From Ramazzottius varieornatus (taxonomy: Eukaryota > Tardigrada > Eutardigrada > Parachela > Ramazzottiidae): DNA of 64,000 bases. The stretch is taken from positions 1-64,000 of the forward strand of contig BDGG01000023.1 of NCBI GenBank assembly GCA_001949185.1, in the 5' to 3' direction. This document shows positions 57,018-64,000 of the stretch, piece by piece. Made by a program: the position numbers and the translations under genes. The notes beneath the pieces are model-generated. The model saw only the letters and a program-made list of their open reading frames with translations, was not told where the DNA came from and did not search any database. Within the stretch, counting starts at the first letter, position 1. Each line of letters opens with the position of its first letter.

Positions 57018-57888
57018 ATGCCTAAGCGGAATAGAAGGAGGAAGGTTGCTTCGCGGACTGCCGACGAGGTCGAGCTCGCACACGAGGATTCTGCCTCTCT
57101 TCCTAGCACGAAAAATATTCCGTCCACATCGACTGACGAAGATTCCGTTCCGAGGGAAAACGGTGACGCGAAGATACCGGAATTCGTACCTGAGCCCGAT
57201 CGGGAGGAGACTGTACCATCTGAGTCTGAGTGCTGTTTATCGGAAGGAGGCCCAGAGTTTTCTGTACTCCCCGTGAAGAAGAGGAAGATGATGGAGAAAC
57301 GAAGCTGCAAAGCCAAGTCAGAAACGTCAAGCGAAAGCCGAAGGAAGGATGTTGTCAGTGAGAAACGTCGTTTGAGTGAATGTTCGCAAGTGGATGGAGA
57401 ACCAAAGGTGGACACCAACACGCGCGAGAGATGGAGACAACAATACGTCAACGAAGCCTTCGTAAGTACCCAGGTCAGTCGACCGACCGACCGACCGCAC
57501 TTCACCATTTCACTTTCATAATAACCAAAAACTTTGGTTTCCATGCTTGTAACGATTCTGTCGACGTTTTCAGCTCAAGCTTCGGAAACTGGTTCCCACG
57601 TACCCGATCGATAAAAAGCTGAGCAAGCACGAGATCTTACGCAAAGCCATTAAATACATTAAACTCCTGGAGGGAGTTCTTCGCCACTACGACGAAGAAG
57701 AGAGAAACAAGTCATTCTCGGCTTCTTCCGTGCCGAACCCATCCTTGATTTCCCAACAAGGAAGTTGTTCAGACAATGACGCTGCCGAGAACAACAACGC
57801 CCATTTGCATTGTCCGGTCGATGAATTCAGCGATAGCGAATGTTCGGAAGCCAGCTATCATTCGGATTCACTATCTTGTGTACAGTGA
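57018..57888 (+). CDS. TAL/SCL-type bHLH transcription factor
   Basis: Nuclear DNA-binding protein of the TAL1/LYL1/NHLH group, which dimerises with E-proteins on E-boxes. Two exons, 57018-57461 and 57574-57888, join in phase 0 across a 112-nt intron (GTAAGT...TTTTCAG) to 252 residues. Residues 1-138 are acidic/Ser-rich with a nuclear-localisation-like KKRKMMEKR. The bHLH spans about 135-195: TNTRERWRQQYVNEAF | LKLRKLVPTYPIDKKLSKHE, ILRKAIKYIKLLEGVL. This matches the TAL signature (NSRERWRQQNVN, LRKLIPTHPPDKKLSK). The intron sits inside helix 1, after EAF. The basic residues that usually precede TNTRER are replaced by EPKVD, so only half of the basic region is kept. The C-terminal 50 residues are Ser/Asp/Glu-rich. 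An upstream in-frame extension exists, but ATG 57018 is the best start. Confidence 0.92.
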
Positions 57889-58611
57889 AGTTAACTGGGA
57901 AAGTTCAAGTGGTCAATGACGATAAAAAATAATGGGCCATTTGGACACTTTAGGGGTCGCTATAACCGTTATCGTTACCGTTACGGTGTTATCTCTCGCC
58001 CGACGCCGGTGTTTGTGCTTTCGAGATCTATGCTGTGCTCTTGACATCTTCAAGGGTATATTGAAAGCGGAAGGCAACAATAGTCAATTTAACACCCAAC
58101 GCTGTCTATTTTTGCGCGTTGAACATCGACGTGTGACTTGATTGTTGTTTATTCTGTTGAGAGAGCCTTGTACCTTTGACGTAATCTACAAGAACTTCAT
58201 AAGAAAAGCCACCCATATTGCAGTTGTACAAAAGCTCTGCTCGAACTATTGAGCCACGTAACGAGTTACTTCTTGCGTCCATGTTTGGAAGCTGTGCCAG
58301 CCTGACATATGCATTATGCACAGCTCGTCGAAGATGAACGCTGACCGAATACCGTCATTCTGTGACTTTATACTCGGCCGGCAACCCAGTGCAATTAGAG
58401 GTCCCGGGCCCGCAGCTGTAAATCGGATTTTCAACAAATTTTTGGGAAACTTATGTTTTAGATACATATGTATGATGCGAGACGGCAGATGATTACGCAG
58501 TATGTCAAGGGACATTTGCACGGTAGAGGTAAAAGAACACCAGTGTGACCAGTGGTCCAACTGACCATTATCGCGCATCATCAGTCGACACAACGATACA
58601 GAAGATTTGCA
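57889..58611. other. no gene recognised
   Basis: Frames here (57932-58141 +, 58246-58710 -) lack motifs. Confidence 0.45.
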
Positions 58612-58665
58612 TGCAAGAAGGGGAAGTTTGGGACAGTAAAAAGTTTGGAACCAGGCGATTCCGAA
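58612..58665 (-). mobile_element. MITE family C end sequence left of the Harbinger genes
   Basis: AAGGGGAAGTTTGG, GACAGTAAAAAGTTTGGAAC and CAGGCGATT match the right end of family C in reverse orientation. The matching other end is at 62027-62153. Confidence 0.65.
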
Positions 58666-59080
58666 AAGAACGTTAAAATCCCATGTTAACCAGCCAAGAC
58701 TGATAATCAAATAGTCAATGAAGCGATAGACGCTACAGCTGTGGCTAACTTAACAAACCCGGTATGCGGTGGCTAAGATAAGTAATTTACTCGCGTTATG
58801 AAGCAAGATTTATGTCGCTACCTAAAACCGGTTGTGCCAAAACTACCTCTGAGCGAGAATCTAGAATCGTGGGTCGCGACCTGAACGGGAACAAGCACCA
58901 GAGTTTGCAACGCAAAATCTGTTGTTTCGAGTATAATATGACACATGTGCCACAGGCAGCCAGTCTGCCACTGCAGCTGTCATACAATATGACTGCGATT
59001 TTCGAATTTTATTTCTCGCTCCTAGTTATACCATTGGTTTTCCCCATTACAAAGGGGATCCCAGATCGACTCTGACTGCT

Positions 59081-60255
59081 TTGCTGTTAATCTATCGGCT
59101 TCGTCTACTTAACTTGCAACGGCGGAAGGTGAAATTGAAGCGACTACAGGCATTGTCTCGTCCACCGCGTCAGCGGAAGGCACGAAGATGGTATGTCCGA
59201 CCCAGCAACCTGAACAGAGGAGAAACGAGAGAGTACATCAGAAGAGCAAAGACTTTTGAAACTGACCCAGAGTACTACAAGGAGTACTTCCGGATGACCG
59301 AACCACAGTTAAAACTGCTCTTGAAGCTGGTAACTCCATTGATACTGCATGATCCAACCCACATACAGCCTATCACTGCGGAAGAACGGCTTGTTTTGAC
59401 TTTGAGGTACCGTAATCATAAATATGAATATGGATACTTCACCACAACAGCCATAAATGTGTCAATAAAACAGTGCTCCCTAGGATTCTCGCTACCGGTA
59501 TCTCGCAGACTGCTGGTGCGCATTCATTCGCCATCTGCCAGACAACCGTCGGGAACATCTTCAAAGAAACTACCAAAGCAATTTACACGGCCTTGAAAGA
59601 TGCATATATCGGGGAACCCAGCAAAGACAGATGGCAGCAGAATACTGAAAGCTTTGAGGCCATGTGGAATTTTCCCAATTGTATAGGTGCAATCGACGGA
59701 AAGCATGTCCAGATCAATGTGCAAATTTTCTACGTACATTATAAATATTCGTCCTCCTTTACCAGACAACACGCATACTAATCTGCTGTTTGTCTTTTGT
59801 AGAAGCCGAAGAATGGAGGTAGCAAGTGGATTAACTATAAAGGGACACATTCAGTTGTTCTCATGGCTGTGGTGCACGCAGATTATACATTCGAGTACGT
59901 CGACGTGGGAGGTTTCGGTCGGCAAAGCGATGGTGGTACTTGGCAAAACTGTACTTTGGGTTGCGCTTCCAGTGATGGAGATTTGGTTCTGCCGACCGCA
60001 AGAAAGCCACCGCTGTGTGCCAAGAATTTGCCGTACGTATTTGTGGCAGACGCTGCATTCCCAATGTCAGAAAACTTACTGCGACCATATCCCGGATACG
60101 CATCATCTAGCCTTGCCAAACAAGAACGTATATTCAACTACAGGTTCGATAGTGTTCATTTTTTACAGATCCATAACCAGAATATGCCATAACCAGAATA
60201 GTACGCATGGCAGTGTTCCGTGGCAAGATAACATAATCTCTGGTTTGCTAAACAA
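59081..60255 (+). pseudogene. Harbinger transposase (HARBI1-like), C-terminus missing
   Basis: DDE nuclease of PIF/Harbinger elements. Parts: up to 59406 (RRWYVRPSNLNRGETREYIR, EYYKEYFRMTEPQLKLLLKL), 59484-59718 (ILATGISQTAGAHSFAICQT, FEAMWNFPNCIGAIDGKHVQ) and 59803-60143 (GGSKWINYKGTHSVVLMAVV, YVDVGGFGRQSDGG, YVFVADAAFPMSENLLRPYP, ERIFNYR). Splices are phase-consistent. The first Asp (IDGKH) and second Asp (VADAAF) are present. The family continues after FNYR with LSRAR...ENAFG, which supplies the catalytic Glu; that segment is absent. The frame instead ends SITRICHNQNSTHG... at 60255, 25 bp from the convergent MADF gene. There is no ATG at the start of the first open segment, so a 5' exon is unseen. 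Probably inactive. Confidence 0.8.
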
Positions 60256-60280
60256 GTGACTTTACCAGGACTCTAATAAA

Positions 60281-61615
60281 CTAAAACACCATGAAAATTA
60301 ACAACACAGAACTGAAATCTTGGTTGGAAAGGGTCTCACTGGGACGGTGCTCCGTTGAGCTTCCGGGGTACTGCGCGACAATGACGGGAAAGCCAAAGCC
60401 AGTTGCCTGTTCGTACAGAAACAAAGCTATGGCTTGTTGGATTTTCTGCCGAAGAATTTTACGATCGTCTTCGCTCTGGTTCAGCAACGTGGCGGTGACA
60501 TACGAACCTGCAACAAGCCATTTAGTACTGTAAGCAATATCAGTAGCGCATCACAGTTACTTATAGTTTTTTAATAGAGCCTACCATATTGTGCTTCGGG
60601 GGAATCCGCCTTTGCTTCTATGATACCTAGAGCTTTCGTCAGTTCATCGGCTTGGCTGGCTAGCTTGCGCTCTTCGACCTCGCATTCATCCAGTTGTCGA
60701 GAACCTTGGCTTTCTTTGCTGCGTTTCTTTGACTTACTGCCGCTGGACAACGTGGAAGCTACAATGAAATTGACGTCGGTCACTTGACCCACTTCAAATG
60801 GTTTCCGCCAGAGAGCCTTCTCAAAAACCATAATTGGTCGCTCACCTGTCCACGAGCGAATCGACGGTGGATCCGGAATGTCGGCAATGTCAGGAAGGCT
60901 TCCGTCATACTCTTCGTCGTCGTTTCCGGTGATGCCTTGTTCATCATCAGTTGTGGCGTCCACCGAAGAAAAATCTTCACCAGCCCGAATAGCTGCCTTA
61001 GCTTTATCGAGAGTCGATACAGATCTGCAAAATACCCTTCATGATTACGTAACTTACATATAGAAAATTATACGGTCGAAGAGTGGACGTACTCGTTCGG
61101 AGTAATATAGTCCTTGACGAACAGCATGCTTTCCCAGTGCGGCCAGCTTTCAATGACCGCCTGTCTTCCAGCACCGCTGGCAGGATGCTCCTTCAGCTTC
61201 TTTCCAAAGTTCCGACGAAGATTGGTCCATAATTTCTTGACAGCATCGCCTGCGTAAAACGACATGTTCAGCTAGGGTTCAGCTAAATTAAAGAATTAAT
61301 AATGTTCATCGACTTTCACTGACCTGTCTTGTCCAGTTTCAATTCCTTAGCCATATCTTCCCAGATATCCAGTCGTTTGTCTTTACCTTTGTAGTAATCA
61401 ACATGTCCAGTATCATAGATCGCACTGTTCTTCTGCACAAGAGTGATCACGTTGGCGATGTCCTTGTCGCTCCATTCTTCTCTCATCGCTGCTTTGCATC
61501 GCGTCTTCCTGGGTGGCACATCAGCTGGTGTCGTCTTCTTTGCTGGTTTGGCTGTCCTAGGAGCTGCTCGTTTACCGCTAGCTGCCGTCGGTGGCTTCGA
61601 TCCTTGACTGCTCAT
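60281..61615 (-). CDS. MADF/Myb-like DNA-binding protein of the Harbinger element
   Basis: Second protein of PIF/Harbinger transposons, thought to bind element ends and import the transposase. Four exons, 61615-61324, 61249-61093, 61024-60585 and 60507-60281, join in frame with GT-AG introns of 74, 68 and 77 nt to 371 residues, no internal stop. N-terminus Lys/Pro/Ala-rich (KRAAPRTAKPAKKTTPADVP). MADF-type domain about residues 48-135: EEWSDKDIANVITLVQKN, DIWEDMAKELKLDKTG, AVKKLWTNLRRNFGKKLKEH, WPHWESMLFVKDYI. Then an acidic linker, a Ser/Lys-rich stretch and a C-terminal BESS-like helical part (LLNQSEDDRKILRQKIQQAI). Start chosen at ATG 61615 (MSSQGSKPP); an in-frame extension upstream to 61747 exists. 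Its intactness beside a truncated transposase is notable. Confidence 0.85.
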
Positions 61616-62026
61616 GGTTGCGTAAAGAGGAGTTAGAAGCATCAACAGAGAGGCAAGATCGCCGCTACCGTAGACAACAGGATCGAAAACTTCCAAATAA
61701 AAATGGGAGAATTCATCACAGTTTTCGATATTTGGAGCCTGTCTCATCGGTCAATCAATACGGACCAAATCAACGCCAGCGACAATGATGTGGCCTTTGA
61801 GCTAAATCTTGCAAGCTCAAAGCTTTCTAATCGTATTCCACGCTTGTTCCAGTCAAAAAATCGCTTGTGCCAGAGCTCGCTCAAAGGGGTAATATACTTT
61901 TTCGATGGAACAAGGCTAGGTAGCGACCCAAGTATAATTAGACTTAGAGCCGGTTTTGGAACAAGGCTCGCTCAAAGCCTCCTGACGCGAGTAAATTACT
62001 GCCCTAAGTTTACAACCTTTACCTCG

Positions 62027-62153
62027 TACGTGTGTAATTCACACCAGTGCAATATTTTACAATTTTCTACGGTTGAATGATCTATTTGCCGTCTTTTCCG
62101 CCTGTTTCGAACTTTTTACTGTTCCAAACTTTCCCTTGGCGCGTGTACTGTAT
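62027..62153 (-). mobile_element. MITE family C end sequence right of the Harbinger genes
   Basis: CGTACGTGTGTAATTCACAC, TTTGCCGTCTTTTCCGCCTG and ACTTTTTACTGTTCCAAACT, then CCCTTGGCGCGTGTA, match the left two thirds of family C in reverse orientation. Confidence 0.75.
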
Positions 62154-62733
62154 GAGTGGATTGATTACAGTCTTCCAAGGTTATGCTTCATGCTTCTGTT
62201 TTTCTTTCTACGGAATGAATTAGCTCGCCTCTGTTGAGTATATCTAGCGGTAACAATCGGACAAAGGAGTGAAGCTGACGCTCGGCAGAGCGAACGTTGA
62301 AAGTCTCGGTCGTTCTCCGTTCGCCGATCTCCTTTCGTCATTCAGCTAGTAATCAAGAATTATGTCAACGCCACTTTTGCAATATTCTACCGCAGACTGT
62401 ATCAGACTGTCCGATGAAAATTTACCCGCACTTTTCTGCCGTTCAACCATCAAAACAATGTGGCGAAGCATTGGGTAACCGAGCAGCGAATGTGAACGTT
62501 TCAACTGGTGCTCATTCGACTGTTTGGAATATAAAAAGTCGCTTATTAAAATCCGTTGACCACTTCTGATTATTCTTTTGGTCTCATTTCAGGGCTTTTT
62601 ATTTTTCTGACATTTTATTCTGTGCGGCACAATAGTAGTGGTTCGTGGGGTTAGTCTGTGCTTCCTTGTAATTCGGTAAACTCTCCAGCTGTCTGTTTCA
62701 CTGCCCACTGCAGGAATAAATATTCCCTCCATC

Positions 62734-64000
62734 ATGGAGCTAAGCTTCTGGTTATCCCTTCTTGGAATAGTCGGTTCGACTTGGGCGTATTCAGGTAGGT
62801 ACCTCAAGAAAATGCGCAAAGGTTCAACTTTGAAGCTTTTTCCTTTTCTGGTCCAGTGCAAAGAGATGCCGAAGGTCGACAATTCATGGGGAATAACAAT
62901 GGAATGATGTAAGGATCGCTGGTCAATATCCTGTGTCCCACTTGAGATCTCGAGGGGAATGAAAACTCTAACTAAGTTTACATCAGGTTATTGGATTTTC
63001 AGGAACAATAATAACAACAACCACTACCGCAACAATGGAATGAACGGAAATGGCGGCTACAACAATAACAACAACATGATGAATAACAATAACAACCATT
63101 ATGGAAATAACAACATGCACAACATGCACAACATGAACAACAACAATAACGGTGGATACAACGGGAACAACATGAACAACAACATGAACAACCACAACAA
63201 TGGTGGATATAACGGGAATAACATGAACAACAACATGAACATGAGGCCGAGTAACAGCAACGGTTATGCGAACGGAGGTAACGCTGGCGGGACCTACTAC
63301 AACGTGCCCACAGGCAACCAGACCACCAGGCCTGGAGGCACCACTGTCGCCTACGGGAACTACGGGAGCACTGCTGCTCCACCAGGTGTGACCACCACTC
63401 CAGGGTCAGGTACGAGACCGACTGTCTGCACACCGAACGGCAATGCAGCTGGAACCGCGAATGGTTTCTGTGTCAGCACTGCCAATTTGGACGCTCAGTG
63501 CACTCTGATCAACGGCAGAACTCCAGAAGTCGCCCAGTCCACGAACTGTGCTGCTTTCGACGGCAACTGGTGCTGCTACAGTAAGACTTACCCATTGCAG
63601 AAAACATATCCCTGAAGATCTGATACTTCATGAATCGACCAAAAATTTGCCACCATATCTAACCCGTCAATGTTTACAGTTCCCGTTGTTACATCCACGA
63701 CTCCAAGACCAGCCACAACCACCGCCGCACCTGGCGTGACTACAGCCGCACCTGGCGTGACGACAGCCGCACCTGGCGTGACGACAGCCGCACCTGGCGT
63801 GACGACAGCCGCACCTGGCGTGACGACAGCCGCACCTGGCGTGACGACAGCCGCACCTGGCGTGACGACAGCCGCACCTGGCGTGACGACAGCCGCCCCT
63901 GGCGTGACGACAACTGTTACCACTTCCGCTCCTGGTGTCACAACAGTCGCCACTCCAGCACCCGGTTTTACCACCACAGCTGCTCCGGCCACTACAACAA
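62734..64000 (+). CDS. secreted Asn/Met/Gly-rich, mucin-like protein (partial, runs off the window)
   Basis: Extracellular protein. Exon 1 62734-62794: ATG and signal peptide MELSFWLSLLGIVGSTWAYS. Exon 2 62857-62908: VQRDAEGRQFMGNNNG. Exon 3 63003-63580: a low-complexity run of NNN, NNM, HNM and GGYNGN repeats (about 85 residues), a Gly/Thr/Pro linker, then a six-cysteine module, VCTPNGNAAGTANGFC ... AQCTLINGR ... NCAAFDGNWCCY. Exon 4 from 63680: Thr/Pro-rich, with nine AAPGVTT heptads (63724-63912), continuing open to 64000. Phases 1, 2 and 1 agree across all three introns. Thr/Pro repeats suggest O-glycosylation, and the Cys module may bind matrix or carbohydrate. No named family is recognised; a cuticle, mucus or matrix protein is plausible. 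Confidence 0.8.
63724..63912 (+). repeat. 21-bp tandem repeat, nine units, coding
   Basis: Unit starts GCCGCACCTGGCGTGACGAC; units differ by one or two bases (GACTACA in the first, GCCCCT in the last). It encodes AAPGVTT heptads. High identity suggests recent expansion and likely length polymorphism. Confidence 0.95.

Larger units (their letters stand above)
58781..62000. mobile_element. PIF/Harbinger transposon
   Basis: About 3.2 kb with a 16-bp inverted repeat AGTAATTTACTCGCGT (58781-58796) / ACGCGAGTAAATTACT (61985-62000) and further inverted similarity inside (GTCGCTACCT near 58834, AGGTAGCGAC near 61918). It encloses the two genes expected for the superfamily: a DDE transposase (+) and a Myb/MADF-type DNA-binding protein (-), tail to tail. 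No clear TWA duplication was found at these ends, and family C MITE ends lie just outside on both sides, so the true termini may be 58612 and 62153. Confidence 0.8.

Noticed and set aside
56966-57544. 192-codon minus-strand frame
   Set aside because: Antisense of the first exon of the bHLH gene.
58246-58710. 154-codon minus-strand frame
   Set aside because: Overlaps a MITE end and has no motif.
62999-63433. Long minus-strand Cys/Ser/Arg-rich frame
   Set aside because: It is the antisense of the Asn/Gly-rich exon; the + strand has a signal peptide and phase-consistent introns.
63724-63912. Regular repeats as a CRISPR array
   Set aside because: Head-to-tail units without spacers, in frame with a secreted protein; a eukaryotic coding minisatellite.
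63588-63992. Minus-strand frame with VTPGAAV repeats
   Set aside because: Antisense of the AAPGVTT tandem repeat; a 21-bp unit keeps all frames open.
1-64000. tRNA, rRNA or other structured RNA genes
   Set aside because: No A/B-box pair with a cloverleaf and no rRNA-like conserved stretch was noticed by eye; a covariance-model scan would be needed to exclude small ones.

Overview
This window is eukaryotic, invertebrate-like genomic DNA. Genes are split by GT-AG introns, many of them tiny (about 34-150 nt). There are animal sensory and signalling families: an ionotropic glutamate-receptor-like channel, a gustatory-receptor-like 7TM protein, receptor guanylyl cyclase, rhodopsin-like GPCRs and a TAL/SCL bHLH factor. 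Non-coding DNA between them is dominated by small transposable elements. Short introns together with these receptor families would fit a tardigrade or another small ecdysozoan. That is inference; nothing here proves the taxon, and I see no bacterial or viral gene organisation.

Layout. 0-4.4 kb: decayed pogo-like transposase and non-autonomous repeats. 4.5-7.1 kb (+): apparently intact 449-residue ionotropic receptor in five exons. 7.4-10.7 kb (+): gustatory-receptor-like pseudogene carrying a fold-back element. 11-13.1 kb (+): disordered/coiled-coil protein with a MITE in an intron. 14.3-15.2 kb (+): intact four-TM protein. 18-22.6 kb (-): GPCR pseudogene next to the ectodomain half of a receptor guanylyl cyclase. 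24-32 kb: MITE-rich and gene-poor. 32.3-35.6 kb: DIRS-like retroelement relic and a hAT-like element. 37.8-39 kb (+): intact GPCR of the same family as the 18 kb pseudogene. 40.2-42.2 kb (-): glutamate/cysteine-sulfinate decarboxylase-like pseudogene with a MITE inserted into an exon. 42.5-45.8 kb: non-LTR retrotransposon relic with restriction-like endonuclease. 47.5 kb: Cys-rich repeat ORF. 50.9 kb: third, truncated GPCR copy. 52.4-53.7 kb: second pogo-like relic. 57.0-57.9 kb (+): intact TAL-type bHLH. 58.6-62.1 kb: PIF/Harbinger element with convergent transposase and MADF genes. 62.7 kb to the right edge (+): secreted Asn/Met/Gly-rich, mucin-like gene that runs out of the window.

How it fits together. 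The window reads as a receptor and transposon graveyard around a few live genes. Intact by reading frame: ionotropic receptor, four-TM protein, one GPCR, bHLH, MADF protein, and the mucin-like gene as far as seen. Three GPCR copies show three stages of decay. At least ten short inverted-repeat elements can be placed, several with exact target-site duplications (TGA, TA, or 8 bp hAT-type), so part of the insertion history can be reconstructed directly. Exon models were built by hand from frame, splice signals and family alignment from memory; no database search was possible.
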